Positions 1-11,168 of a stretch of 64,000 nucleotides of DNA are shown piece by piece (position 1 is the first letter of the stretch; the number at the start of each line of letters is the position of its first letter). Both the position numbers and the translations under genes were made by a program. The DNA comes from Boesenbergia rotunda. Taxonomy: Eukaryota > Streptophyta > Magnoliopsida > Zingiberales > Zingiberaceae. The DNA is taken from the NCBI GenBank assembly GCA_024364735.1, contig JAGFNQ010010065.1:62001-126000 (forward strand), given 5' to 3'. The notes beneath the pieces are model-generated. The model was not told the DNA's origin and searched no databases. It saw nothing but the letters and a program-made list of their open reading frames with translations.

Positions 1-518
1 TTAAGATGTCAAAGTATAAGTCTCCATGACCAAGATGACTTGAACACCGCAAGTCAAAGGAACATCGCACTTAAGCTGCAGTAAGAACTTCACTAACATG
101 TCTATATGTAGACTACCATATGAAATCTTACAGCCAGTCACTCCAATGAACTAGTTCCCTTAACTAGCATTCATGTTTATCTCTGGACATCCCAATGTCA
201 CCAGCCAGTGAGAATCAGCTGATTAGAGAATAACCCATGCTAGTCTCAACAGAATTGATAGTGTCCGTATTTATCAATTCATCGACTAGGGACAATTTCA
301 ATACTTCACAATTGCACATGTAGAGATAATCACTAGTTGTGAATTCATCACAAATTCTCTCATGCTGTGAATTATATTGCGGACATTCAGTAAATGAGTT
401 TAAGATCCCAATCAAATACATAAACAAGTATACTCAAATAGTGAATATTCATTTATTAAAATAAATGATTATAATCATAAGGCGATTGTCTTAGGACACT
501 TCTCTCACAATACTAACA
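1..518 (-). repeat. 3' LTR of Copia-1 (partial)
   Basis: Matches the inner end of the complete LTR at 12883-13400 without gaps. On the minus strand it starts TGTTAGTATTG. Only the first 518 bases of a roughly 2.2-kb LTR are in the window. Confidence 0.93.
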
Positions 519-532
519 AACTCCCACTTGGC
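519..532 (-). promoter_or_regulatory. Polypurine tract of Copia-1
   Basis: Minus strand reads AAGTGGGAGTT directly before the LTR start TGTTAG. This is the usual place and composition of the plus-strand primer of Copia elements. It lies immediately after the RNase H stop codon. Confidence 0.8.
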
Positions 533-1899
533 CTAATGCCAATCGCTACGGTATCCAATACCACAGGCTCTAACATGACCCTCAAACTTGCTTTGAGGCA
601 AGGCCTTAGTTAAAGGATCCGCTAAATTCCTTTCAGTGGGAATTTTCTCAATTTGTATATCATTCCTACTTATAATCTCTCTGATCAGATGATAGCGGCG
701 AAGCACATGTTTGGATCGCTGATGAGACCTTGGTTCCTTTGCTTGTGCAATAGCTCCATTGTTGTCGCAATAAACCGGTATTGCTTCATCAATGGTTGGA
801 ACCACACCAAGTTCTGAGATAAACTTCTTGATCCAAACTGCTTCCTTTGCTGCATCCGAAGCTGTAATATATTCCGCTTCCATGGTAGAATCCGCTACGG
901 TGTCTTGGTTGGAACTCTTCCAACTTATTGCGCCTCTATTTAAAATAAATACATATCCGGACTGAGATTTGGAGTCATCCTTATCTGTTTGGAAACTGGC
1001 ATCTGTATACGTATTATCATATCTCCTTCTCCATATATTAGGAACACATCCTTAGTTCTTCTTAAGTACTTAAGGATTATTTTGACAACCGCCCAATGAT
1101 CCATTCCTGGATCAAACTGGTATCTGCTCGTGACACTCAGAGCATACGATACATCGGGCCTAGTACATAACATGACATACATGATAGATCCTATCGCGGA
1201 TGCATAAGGAATCTTATTCATGCAAATCCTCTCGTCTTCTGTGCGCGGACACATAGACTTTGAAAGGTTGATCCCATGCCTGATGGGAAGGTAACCTTTC
1301 TTGGATTCCGACATGCTAAACCTTTTTAGCACTCGGTCTATATATGTAGACTGCGAAAGACCAAGCAACCGTTTTGATCTATCTCTATAGATTTTAATCC
1401 CAAGGATATAGGTTGCTTCTCCCAGGTCTTTCATGGAGAAAGTTTTGGACAACCAAATTTTAACTGATTGTAAGACTGATATATTGTTTCCTATAAGCAA
1501 TATGTCATCGACATATAACACTAGGAATACGACTGCACTCCCACTAACCTTCTTGTACACACAGGGTTCGTCAGGATTTTGTGAGAAATTAGACTCTTTG
1601 ATTGTCTCATCAAAACGGATGTTCCAGCTCCTGGATGCTTGCTTCAGTCCATATATGGATCGTCGAAGCTTGCATATTTTGGTTTTATCAACCGATGTGA
1701 AACCTTCAGGTTGTATCATGTATACATCCTCAAGCAGGTTTCCATTAAAGAAAGATATTTTCACATCCATTTGCCATATCTCATAATCATGATGAGCTGC
1801 TATGGCCAGGAGCATCCGAATGGATTTAAGCATAGCTACTGGTGAATAGGTTTCGTCATAATCAATTCCTTGTTTCTGACGATATCCTTTTGCCACTAA
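533..1899 (-). pseudogene. Copia-1 pol, 3' part: reverse transcriptase and RNase H
   Basis: Two minus-strand frames. The frame at 940-1896 (318 codons) covers most of RT, with WQMDVK near residue 43 and the catalytic YVDD at about residues 128-131. The frame at 533-883 is the RNase H end, with MEAEYI followed by TASDAAKEAVW, finishing in SDWH just before the polypurine tract. A change of frame near position 1000 separates them, so the enzyme cannot be made as one chain. The upstream half of RT lies beyond the solo LTR at 1900-5349; the reading frame resumes exactly at the target duplication (ACTAA, 1895-1899 and 5350-5354). Role when intact: cDNA synthesis and removal of RNA from the hybrid. 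Confidence 0.9.
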
Positions 1900-2180
1900 T
1901 GTAACGACCCAGAAAATTCTCTTAATATTTTCTTAAAATATTAAGCATGTTTAAATAATTTTCCAAGGGACCTAGAAATATTAAGGAGAACTTAGGCCTA
2001 GAAAATCCATGTTTTCTCATTTAAATTGAGAAAACTAAGTACCAATGAGCTTTAAATGAGCTCCAAAAATGGGTATTAATTAGGTAAAATTAATATAAAT
2101 TAGGTAAAATTAATATAAATGTAAAAGAATTTTATTTAGGAATATTGGCATAATTATGGGTGATTTTAGGGGGATTTTCG

Positions 2181-2234
2181 GAATTTAGGAAATAAAAATA
2201 ATAAAATAAATAAAATAAAATAAAATAAAAATAA
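2181..2234. repeat. AT-rich simple repeat (ATAAA type)
   Basis: Irregular run of aataaa and taaaa units inside the 1900-5349 solo LTR. Confidence 0.8.
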
Positions 2235-2235
2235 A

Positions 2236-2316
2236 GGTGCATGAGCCAAGGATTGAACCTTGGACCTCTTGTACAACCATGTAAGCATTAACCAACTCAC
2301 CTAGCAAGGGATTTCT
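2236..2316 (-). ncRNA. tRNA-like module inside the solo LTR (not a functional tRNA)
   Basis: On the minus strand there is a good internal A-box (TAGGTGAGTTGG) and, about 45 bases on, a B-box inside a clean T-arm (CCAAGGTTCAATCCTTGG). The spacing is right for RNA polymerase III promoter boxes. The acceptor and anticodon stems do not close convincingly, so it is a tRNA-derived relic or a resident part of this LTR family. It could be a fragment of an inserted SINE. Confidence 0.4.
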
Positions 2317-2699
2317 ATGAGGAAATGAAATGGATATAAGTTAAGATTAAGAAGAAGATGAAGAGTCATGGAGAGACTCTTCATTTACCTCTTTAATGGA
2401 TGATAAATAGGGGGGTTTGGGAGTTTCATTCTCTCTTCTTTCAATTGCATTTCCTCCTCTCTTCCTCCCTCATTCTAGCCGACCACTCCTAGAGGGTTTT
2501 CCCCTTGGAAAATCTTCCTCCAAGGTTCCATCTCCTAGATCTAAAGTCTCTTCCAAGGATACAAGGACAAGGGTGTTCAAGGGTCCAAAGATCTTACCAT
2601 TTTCTTCTCTTCCAAGGTTTGAAAAATCAAGAAACCCAAGGTAAGACTCCCTCACCTGTGGTATAATAGTTCCCTATGATTTTTATGATTTTTAGTATG

Positions 2700-3440
2700 A
2701 TATATAGTGGTTGGTTTTCGAATTGGATGTTGAAAGGAAAGAAAACCGAGACCCTCATGTTTAAGGGTTTCGGCCACCATGATTTACAGGTCTATAATTA
2801 TGCTAAAAATAATGATAATGTTATATAATGTTCCCTTATGATGTGTAGAGGTTAAGTAAAATTTTTGGGAATTTTTGGAGTACCCTAGGACACCCTAGGG
2901 TTTCGGCCAACATGAAAGAAACAAAACTAAGAACCCTCATGTTTACGGGTTTCGGCCACCAGGATTTACAAGTCTATAATTATTCTAAAAATCATGATAA
3001 TGTTATTTAATATTCCCTTATGATGTGTAGAGGTTAAGTATAATTTTTGGTAATTTTTGGAGTACCCTAGGACACCCTAGGGTTTCGGCCAACATGAAAG
3101 AAACAAAACTAAGAACCCTAAGTTTAAGGGTTACAGACACCATGATTTACAGGTCTATAATTATGATAAAAATCATGATAATGTTATTTAATGTTCCCTT
3201 ATGATGTGTAGAGGTTAAGTATAATTTTTGGGAATTTTTGGAGTACCTTAGGACACCCTAGGGTTTCGGCCAACATGAAAGAAACAAAACTAAGAACCCT
3301 AAGTTTAAGGGTTTCGGTCACCATGATTTAAAGGTCTATAATTAATCCAAAAATCTTGATAATGTTAATTTATATTCCCTTATGATGTGTGGAGGTTAAC
3401 TATAAATTCTGGGAATTTTTGGATTACCCTAGAGACCCCA
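2700..3440. repeat. About four tandem units of ~181 bp
   Basis: The landmark atgatgtgtagaggttaa recurs at about 2839, 3020, 3201 and (diverged) 3382, giving a period of 181-182 bp. Each unit also holds gggtttcggccaacatgaaag and a tctataatta block. It is internal to the solo LTR. Confidence 0.88.
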
Positions 3441-3499
3441 TATGTTTCGACCAACCTCAAGGGCCCAAGGGTTAGGGTTGAGCCTTTAACTTCAAGTAT

Positions 3500-3900
3500 A
3501 TGTTTATGTGTTTCCATGATAAGTATGATAAGTATATGTTCAGGATATGAATGATGCCATGATAAGAATGATAGGGTTATGATCACTATAAAAATGATGC
3601 TATGATATGTTAGGTTCATGATATGAATGATGCCATGTTAAGTATGTTATGTTTATGTTTAAGAATGAGGATGATGCCATGTTTAAGAATGAAAATGATG
3701 CCATGTTAAGTATGTTATGTTTATGTTTAAGAATGAAAATGATGCCATGTTAAGAATGAAAATGATGCCATGTCTAAAAAAATGAAAGTGAAGAATGAAG
3801 TTAAGGTTCATGCCTTTAAGGCATAATGATGATGTTAAGTATGATGAATGAATGAATATGCTATGAATGATGATGAATGAAAGATGATGCTTATGTCTTT
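3500..3900. repeat. Irregular short repeats of an atgatgccatgttaag type
   Basis: Many imperfect copies of gatgccatgttaagtatg and gaatgaaaatgatgcc. They follow the 181-bp array within the same LTR. No coding sequence was seen. Confidence 0.75.
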
Positions 3901-3919
3901 AAGGCATAAATATGCTAAG

Positions 3920-4330
3920 ACGGCACGGTCGATGGTCGACGGTACGACGGTCGTGAGGCCGGTAAATGGGCCGGTAGACGGGCCGAGCCGTAACAAGTTA
4001 TGCTATGTTAAAGATGCCATGAATGTCATATGAATGATGAAGCATGAAAAGTATTTTACTTTATGTATGGGCTTGTACCGGACCGAAGTATGGGTCCAAG
4101 GGATGGGCACCTTAAGAACGCCCCGGTTTTGGACTACCGTAGCTGTCCACGGTTCTGGCACTACCGGAGCTGTGCAACAGGGATGGGCACCTTAAGAACG
4201 CCTCGGTTCGGGGACTACCGACTATGCTATCCTTACCCTAGTAGGTTGGGGCTCGTGACCTCGGACTTGCTAGGGATGCGCGCAATGATGTATGTATGTG
4301 GTACAAGCCGGGGACCCCAAATGATGTTAT
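3920..4330 (+). other. GC-rich block with a duplicated segment in the solo LTR
   Basis: Starts with a cluster of overlapping cggtcg, gtcgac and ggccgg words (3920-3995). A segment containing gggatgggcaccttaagaa then appears twice, near 4098 and 4180, each followed by a gactaccg word. The short frame through it is not a recognisable protein. Confidence 0.6.
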
Positions 4331-4484
4331 GATGATTATGTTTAAGCAATGAAAAGTATGTTTTAAAAGTTAAGCATCCTTATGTATATGCATTCCACTC
4401 ATGCATCAATTCATGTTATGCATTATGCTATGTTGATAAGATTTTATGCTTACGTTTCATGTTAAGAAGTATGCATGAGAATGA

Positions 4485-4860
4485 ATGAATTATGCCATGC
4501 TTAGAATGTTCACTATGTTTATGATTTATGCCATGAATTATGCCATGCTTAGAATGTTCACTATGTTTACGATATGCCATGAATTATGCCATGCTTAGAA
4601 TGTTCACTATGTTTATGATTTATGCCATGAATTATGCCATGCTTAGAATGTTCACTATGTTTATGATTCATGCCATGAATTATGCCATGCTTAGAATGGT
4701 CACTATGTTTACGATATGCCATGAATTATGTCATGCTTAGAATGTTCACTATGTTTATGAATTGTGCCATGAGAATGAATGAATTATGCCATGCTTAGAA
4801 TGTCTATGATGTTTATGTTTATGCCATGTATCATGCCATGCTTAGAATGTTACTATGTTT
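4485..4860. repeat. Minisatellite, about eight units of 46-58 bp
   Basis: The word gcttagaatg recurs at about 4499, 4547, 4593, 4641, 4689, 4735, 4793 and 4840. Spacing alternates between 48 and 46 bp, with one 58-bp step. Units contain tatgccatgaattatgcc. The open frame here is a by-product of the repeat. Confidence 0.9.
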
Positions 4861-5349
4861 ATGTTCATGTCATGCTATGTATACGATAAGTGATGCAAGA
4901 TGTTATGTTCTAAGTAGAGCACCAAGTATGTTAATATTTTATGTGCTCATTATGAGATGATGAATGATGGATGGTTTTGTGAGTAGGAAAGAGTCTTACT
5001 AAGCCTGTGTGCTTATAGTCTTATTTCCTTATACCGCAGATCATTCAAGGGGATAATGAAGGAAGCAGCAGGAGGGCAAGAACGCATGTGTGACGTAGTG
5101 ACTTGGCCCAGGAACTATATGTTTACTTATGTGTTTGAATAATGACTTATGGAACCTTATGATATGATGTTATGTGAGACATGATAGGATGCTTAAGTTC
5201 AAAGTTAATATGCTAAGGTTCCCATGTCAATAAGTTAAGAATGGTAACAGGGCATGTATAAGTTAAGTTATTCCGCTGCCTTATGATGTCTACATGCCCT
5301 AAGCATGTTAACGTAACGCCGCTTAGGGAAAAAAAAAGCGGGCGTTACA

Positions 5350-6966
5350 ACTAATCTAGCCTTAAAGGTAACTACATTACCTTCCATGTCGGTTTTCTTC
5401 TTGAAAACCCACTTGCACCCAATGGGCTTAATCCCTTCAGGTGGGTTAACCAAGTCCCATACTTGATTTTCGTACATGGAATCCATTTCCAACTTCATAT
5501 CTTCAAGCCATTTGTCCCTTTCTGAACTTTTCAGAACATCTTCATAACTAATAGGTTCGTCATCGCTTATGAGTAACACGTCGTTTGATTCACTTATGAG
5601 AAATCCGTATCTCTCTAGAATATTGCGTGTCCTATCAGACCTACGAAGATGTGGTGTTGTTTTAGGTTCAACTGATAGCTCATCACAATGAGTTATCGGT
5701 TGTGGGTCTAGACTAGGTGTCTCTGTAATGTCTATTGGAGTTTCTTGAACTTCATCAAGTTCAATGTCACTCCCTCTGTTTTCTTGTAAAAGAAATTCTT
5801 TTTCCAGAAATACAGCATGCCTTGAAACAAACACCTTTTGCTCCAAGGGATGATAGAATTGGTAACCCTTCGTTTCCTTAGGGTATCCAATAAATAGACA
5901 TTTATCAGACTTAGCATCCAATTTGTCTGATACAGTCCGCTTCACATAAGCAGGACAACCCCATATCTTAAGGTGAGTTAAGTGAGGTTTCTTGCTATTC
6001 CATATCTCATATGGAGTAGTAGAGACTACCTTGGTCGGGACTCTGTTTAGCAAGTAAACAGCTGTCTTAAGTGCATAGCCCCGAAAAGGATTTTAGAAGA
6101 GTTGCATGGTTCATCATGGATCTAACCATGTCCATCAAGGTTCGGTTACGCCTCTCAGATACACCATTATGCTGTGGTGTATACGGCGGAGTCCATTGAG
6201 ACAATATTCTATTGTCCTTAAGATAATCTTGAAACTCTTGACTCAAGTATTCACCACCCCGATCGGATCGAAGTATCTTAATACTTTTGCCAAGCTGTTT
6301 CTCTACTTCATTTCTGAACTCTTTGAATTTCTCAAAAGCTTCAGATTTGTGTTTCATCAAGAATACATACCCGAATCGTGAGTGATCATCGATAAAGGTG
6401 ATGAAGTAGCTATAGCCTCCTTGTGCAGGAGTTGACATTGGTCCACATACATCAGTATGTATTAGACCAAGCAATTCTCCCACTGGATTACCTTTTCTGG
6501 AAAAGGGTAATTTGGCCATCTTGCCTTTTAAGCATGATTCGCATGTATCAAATGAACCGGGTTCAAATGATTCCAGAATTCTACATCGGTGTAATTTGGT
6601 CATGCGTTTCTTACTTACATGGCCAAGACGACAATGCCACGTATAGGAGTCTATTCGATTATCTATTCGAGCACGTTTGTTGCTAACTTCGATATTGAAA
6701 ACGTCACCGGATAAATCTAATGTGTAGATACCATTGCATAAAGTTCCAGTCCCATAAAGAACACCATTTAAAGTTATGTAACAACAATTGTTACTAAAAG
6801 TTAAATGGTAACCCTTTTCATTCAAGCATGAAATAGATACAATGTTCTTTATTAACGAAGGAACAAAATAACAATTATCCAATTCTAAGACAAGTCCAGT
6901 AGGGAGCTTTAGCAAATATGTTCCGATGGCAATAGCAGCAATCTTTGCTCCATTTCCAACTCGCAA
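5350..6966 (-). pseudogene. Copia-1 pol, middle part: integrase and start of reverse transcriptase
   Basis: The frame at 6067-6966 begins just inside the GAG-pre-integrase region, has the HCRLGHVSKKR zinc-binding segment, then the integrase core: HTDVCGP (first Asp), FIDDHSRFG (conserved Asp), SDRGGEY and PQHNGVSERRN (catalytic Glu). It stops near 6067. The neighbouring frame at 5355-6053 carries the integrase C-terminus (LKIWGCPAYVKR) and the start of RT (GCKWVFKKKTD), broken by the solo LTR at 5349. A one-base change of frame near 6085 separates the two. When intact this part cuts and joins element DNA into the host chromosome. Confidence 0.9.
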
Positions 6967-7161
6967 ATTCGCTTCCCCCTTGACGAGTCTTCTTCTATTC
7001 CTTAGCCCCTATATGTCATTACATATATGTGAGCTACACCCAGTATCAAGTACCCAGGTGGTTGACGAAATAGAGTGACATTCAATAACGAAGATACCTG
7101 AAGAGGATGGGGCATCGGATGCCTTCTTCTTCAAGGACTCAAGATAAACCTTGCAGTTTCT
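6967..7161 (-). pseudogene. Copia-1 protease region
   Basis: Between the gag zinc knuckle and integrase. The minus strand encodes WVLDTGCSSHI, the Asp-Thr-Gly active site of a Copia aspartic protease. In-frame stops lie just before it (at the gag end) and just after it (near 7013, where a CAG codon appears to have become TAG). Maturation of a polyprotein would not be possible. Confidence 0.8.
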
Positions 7162-7908
7162 TCGCTAGTGACCCTCCTTGCCGCAGTGATGGCAAGTGCC
7201 TTTTGGTGTCTTTTCAGTCTTTTTGGCCTTTTTCTTCTTTCCCTTATTCTGTTCTTTGGCCTTCCTCTTAGAACCTTTCTTCGAGGAACCAACTAACAGT
7301 ACCGTCTTCTGATCCTGCTTCACAGAAGGCTCTACAGTCTTCAGCAGGTTGAGCAACTCAGGAATGGTAGTCTCCAGCTTGTTCATCCGATAGTTCATCA
7401 CAAATTGTGAGTAACTTTTGGGCAAACAATGCAGAATTAAGTCAATACTTAGTTCGTGATCCATTGCAAAACCGAGTGTGCCCAGTCGCTCAATGTACCC
7501 CAGCATCTTCAACACAAACTGTGAGACAGAAGTGCCTTCCTGCATCTTAGAGGTGAAGAGGAGTCTGGAGACCTCGAACCTTTCGGATCTCGCCTGCTCG
7601 TCAAACAGCTCATGAAGATCGAAGATGATGGTATAAGCATCCATATGCTCATGCTGCTTCTGCAGCTCAGGTACCATAGCGGCTAGCATGATGCAACTCG
7701 CAAGTTCAGAATCGGTCACATGTTTCTGATAGGCCACTAACTGGTCTGGAGTTGCATTTTCTGGAGGATGGTTGGGAAGTTGTTCTTCAAGGACATAAGC
7801 AAGCTTTTCTGCCTTGAGGACTATCCTCAGGTTTCGAAGCCAGTCCATGAAGTTTGGCCCAGTCAACTTATTAGTGTCCAAAATGGAACACAAATTCAGA
7901 GAAGACAT
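7162..7908 (-). pseudogene. Copia-1 gag (capsid-like) protein
   Basis: A 247-codon frame. Residues about 20-200 match the Copia gag (UBN2-type) family: GPNFMDWLRNLRIVLKAEK near the N-terminus, then LFDEQARSERFEVSRLLF and MQEGTSVSQFV. A lysine-rich stretch (about 205-235) precedes a zinc knuckle that begins CHHCGKEGH. It stops at the position where a CCHC knuckle normally has four residues and a last Cys; in frame the last Cys lies just beyond the TAG. The start at 7908 gives MSSLNLCSILD, typical for the family. Role when intact: forms virus-like particles and packages element RNA. Confidence 0.88.
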
Positions 7909-8658
7909 GATCGAGTGATTATCCTAGAAATACAAATTGAGCTTATGTGAGAAGAATGATAAAGAATGTATCAATATACATTAATTAAAAATCCTATTTA
8001 TTTTTCAAATTGAATAACCCTTTTTATCAATTCGGGAGATTGTAGGAACATCTCCAAATAGCTTGATATCCAACCATAGATAAGAACAACCATGGCTGTG
8101 GCCATCAAGTTATTCTTAGCTATGAAGGTAGGTAATTATACCGATTACATATCACATATATGTAACTATCACTTTATGCTATCAACTAATTGAATGTTTG
8201 TATAAATCATTGGGTTGTTAACTCATTAACAAGTATGCGACATTATACATAGCACCCAACTGCACCTCTCTTTGCATCGACCTTGGCTGTGGCACAACAA
8301 ATCGATGCTCCAAGCTTAAGGCTGACCCATTAATCAAGAAATAGTTTTAATATGGTTGGAGCTCATTCAACCGTTTAGTCAGGCTTGGATGTGTCCAACA
8401 ACCAAAACTAAGGATTGACCTCTGACTCCAACTATATTATTCGTAAACTAATTCCATGGTTTGAACATGTTGAGGTTCAAGTCGGGCATGGATGTGTCCA
8501 TCAACCCAAACGAGAAACAAAACTCTGATTCTAACCATATTAATGGAAGGTGTTGGCCTTAATATTTTGTAAGGGGTTTTGGGTCTCATCCTTTCTTTTT
8601 AATGCACATTCATGACATATAATTATGTCATGACTAACGATTTCCTTAATAAAGTATG
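7909..8658 (-). other. Copia-1 untranslated leader, gag-proximal part
   Basis: Non-coding. It contains two related blocks around 8380 and 8485 (ggatgtgtccaacaacc and ggatgtgtccatcaaccc). It ends at the target duplication GTATG (8654-8658) of the next insertion. Confidence 0.7.
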
Positions 8659-8754
8659 TGTTGGTGCAGAATGCACCTAAGTCAAATCTGTGTTTTGATA
8701 TTGGCAAAAGGGTTCAAAAGTTAAGGGTTAGTTGTTGTCTAACAAGTTTCTTGA

Positions 8755-9110
8755 GTGTACAGGAAAAGCCCTAGCGAAGGAATGCTAGGCACTGGCGAAG
8801 GACTGCCAGACAGGAAAAGCCCTAGCAAAGGACTGCTAGGCTCTGGCGAAGGACTGCCAGAATGGACAAGCCCTAGCAAAGGAATGCTAGGCACTGGCGA
8901 AGGACTGCCAGACAGGAAAAGCCCTAGCAAAGGACTGCTAGGCTCTGGTGAAGGACTGCCAGAATGGACAAGCCATAGCGAAGGAATGCTAGGCACTGGC
9001 GAAGGGCTGCCAGAAGAAAAGACCTAGCGAAGGGCTGCTAGGCACCAAGCGAAGGGCAGCTTGGCAACTCAAGACCTGGCGAAGGACTGCCGGGCAAAAG
9101 TCCAACTGGA
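8755..9110. repeat. U3 tandem array of alternating short hairpin units
   Basis: Alternating units of the form CTAGC-gaaggactg-CTAG and CTGGC-gaaggact-GCCAG, joined by gaaaagcc or gacaagcc, in a higher-order repeat of about 108 bp. Open frames on both strands through it come from the repeat, not from genes. Confidence 0.85.
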
Positions 9111-9359
9111 CGAGCCGGTTGGCACCAGGTAAATTCTCCCGAGAGGAGTAGGTGAGGACGCGTTCCCCTTGAGGGAACATTAGGCGTCGGTTCGACCTAG
9201 GGCTCCATTTTGGAGACCAAAGTCAGAACCAAGACAGCTGAAGCTATAGAAATTAAATTAAATATTTGCTTTATTGTGTTTTGGACTAAACCTGGAAGCA
9301 GAACCGAAGGAACGTGTGTCTGCAGCTCAGAATGCCTCAAAGGAAAGAGGCAACTGCTG

Positions 9360-9740
9360 ACCAGGGCGCCCGGAGTGTCCCGGGCACCCCCAAGGTGAAC
9401 ACAAAACACAAAGAAAGCAAATGAACCTTGACAGTACATTCTGAGGGCGCCCCCGCTGTCCCGGGCGCCCCCATGGCAAACCAACTGAAGAGTTAAGCTG
9501 CTGCCGCGTCTACGCTGCGCACCCAGGGCGCCCCCGCTGTCCCGGGCGCCCCCAGCGCACAGGGCGCCCCCAGCCTTACCAAGGAGAGCTCAGCGCTGCG
9601 GATAAGGTTTGACCAGGTCAACCAGGGCGCCCCAGTCAAGGCCTTATCCCGAGGTTCAAGGGATAAGTCGACGACCGCGCCTCTTGTGGATCTGCTGCCA
9701 CGTGGGGGGGGCGCCCCCGTCGACCAGGGCGCCCCCAGGC
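9360..9740. repeat. Cluster of GGGCGCCC palindromes in U3
   Basis: At least eight copies of the palindrome GGGCGCCC (some degenerate), often paired about 10 bp apart as cagGGCGCCCccgctgt then CCGGGCGCCC. They lie directly upstream of the TATA box at 9743. Confidence 0.85.
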
Positions 9741-9742
9741 AC

Positions 9743-9750
9743 TATAAAAA
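9743..9750 (+). promoter_or_regulatory. TATA box of the 8659-10158 LTR
   Basis: TATAAAAA just downstream of the GGGCGCCC cluster. It sets the LTR orientation. A transcription start would be expected about 30 bp downstream. Confidence 0.65.
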
Positions 9751-10158
9751 GGGCCCTCGACCCTCTTCTTCAACACACAACTTTCATTCAACGCATCCAA
9801 ACTCTCTGACGACTGCGCTCTACTCCAGGAACTTCCCGACTCAAGTCCGAAGCGCCGTCGACCTCCCGCTGCACCGAAACTCGAGCCTTCCCCAGGAGTT
9901 GGTAAATACAGAAGTGTAATCTTTGTTTATTGCAAATTGTAGTTCTTTTCTATATTCTTTCTACGCATTATAGAATTGCCCAAAGTAAACGGTCAACGAC
10001 CGTGGGCCTTGGAGTAGGAGTCGACCCAGGCTCCGAACCAAGTAAAACCTTGGTGTTTGCGTTGTTTGTTTTTATTCCGCCGCGCACTTACTCTTTCTTT
10101 TAAATCCAAACATTTTCCGATATTCACCCCCCCTCTATCGATCTTTCTCGATCCAACA

Positions 10159-11150
10159 GTATGTATGTGACTTAATTTATCAAGTCTCATTAATTGGATT
10201 AGGAACTGGATTTCCTAATTCTAATTTCATACTTTATTGAAGGAATTGTTTTGGGAAACAATTTCCTAAATTGTCATAATCAATTTCGGAAATAATATGT
10301 TTAAGACTTTGATTTCTCTAAATCAAATCTTATTAAATTAAGAGACAGATTCCCTTAATTCAACCACATATTATTTTCATGAAAATCTTATTTAAGAAAA
10401 CTCTATAGGAAACCATTTTCCTAATTAATTTTGGAGACAACAATATGTAAGAGCATCACCTCTTAAATCAAATAAGAAAATTATCCTAAATTTCCAAGAT
10501 TTGATCACATATTTTATTTATGGATTAATTAATTACAACAAATTGTTTTCTAAGGGTGGCTCCCCGAGGCTCAGATACCCAAAGAAAAGAAATTTGTCGT
10601 AAATCCAATTTGGTCCGCTCCCCGAGGCGTAACCAAATTAAACATGACAATTTTATTCAAAATGGGAAATTAAATTACAACAACTAACTTTAAATTGGAC
10701 GGCTCCCCAAGGCTCAATCCAAAATAAAAAATTTTGTTAATAATTTAAAACTAATTCGAATTTTAATTGTCAATTAATGATCCATAAGTTTGTCTAGACT
10801 TTCTTGAAAGAAAGTGCCCAAAATTGCGAGATTTCATAATAGGTTTTCAGAATATTTGTAAGTTTCTGGTACAAAGAAAACTTACATATTTCAAAATTGG
10901 AAAATTTTCAAAATAGGAAATTTCCAAAATTGGAAAGTTTCCAAAAATGGGAAGTTTTCACAATTAACATAAAATTTCAGAAACTAGGATATTTCAAAGG
11001 TTTGCGAAATTTCATGAGGATTTCCAAACTCTGAAATTCTTAAATCTAAAATTTATCATAATTGGAAAGTTTCCATAATTGGAAAATTTTCCAAAATTGA
11101 GATCATGACAAAGTTTTCCGCAAAACAATTATATGATTATGTCGAACACT
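10159..11150 (-). other. Copia-1 leader, LTR-proximal part with short palindromic repeats
   Basis: Non-coding. It holds three copies of ggctccccgaggc-like words (about 10558, 10616, 10700), then at 10850-11110 many copies of the near-palindrome GGAAANTTTCC and related words. It sits directly downstream of the primer site, where packaging and translation signals are found in retroelements. Confidence 0.7.
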
Positions 11151-11167
11151 AACTGGCTCTGATACCA
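11151..11167 (-). promoter_or_regulatory. Primer binding site of Copia-1 (tRNA-iMet)
   Basis: Minus strand TGGTATCAGAGCCAGTT begins one base inside the 5' LTR end. TGGTATCAGAGC is complementary to the 3' end of plant initiator tRNA-Met, the usual Copia primer. Confidence 0.9.
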
Positions 11168-11168
11168 C

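Larger units (their letters stand above)
1900..5349 (+). mobile_element. Solo LTR, probably of a Ty3/Gypsy (Tekay/Del-like) element, inside Copia-1 pol
   Basis: Begins TGTAACGACCC and ends GGGCGTTACA, so it has TG..CA ends within a 7-bp inverted repeat (TGTAACG/CGTTACA). It is flanked by the 5-bp duplication ACTAA (1895-1899 and 5350-5354). Removing the insert and one ACTAA restores the Copia RT frame. There is no retroviral coding sequence in its 3450 bp, so I read it as a solo LTR. The terminal sequence resembles Tekay/Del-type chromovirus LTRs; that lineage call and the plus orientation are inferences. Internally it is rich in tandem repeats, annotated separately. Confidence 0.8.
8659..10158 (+). 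mobile_element. SIRE-like solo LTR in the Copia-1 leader
   Basis: Begins TGTTGGTGCAGAATGC and ends GATCCAACA, flanked by the 5-bp duplication GTATG (8654-8658, 10159-10163). The 1500-bp insert has no element genes. A TATA box (TATAAAAA, 9743-9750) points right. It is the same family as the inverted copy at 14521-15967: shared termini, shared array of CTAG and CTGGC hairpins, shared GGGCGCCC clusters, and the ACGGTC..GACCGT hairpin near 9987. Assignment to the SIRE lineage rests on the termini and on similarity to the LTR of Copia-3. Confidence 0.88.

Noticed and set aside
4540..4740. Met- and Tyr/Phe-rich frame
   Set aside because: Translation of the 46/48-bp minisatellite.
2700..4860. Possible CRISPR-like array
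   Set aside because: Repeats are long, adjacent and imperfect, without spacers of constant length, and this is a plant retroelement LTR.
8739..9027. Open frames on both strands with regular repeats
   Set aside because: They run through the hairpin-unit array of a solo LTR; the unit length keeps frames open by chance.
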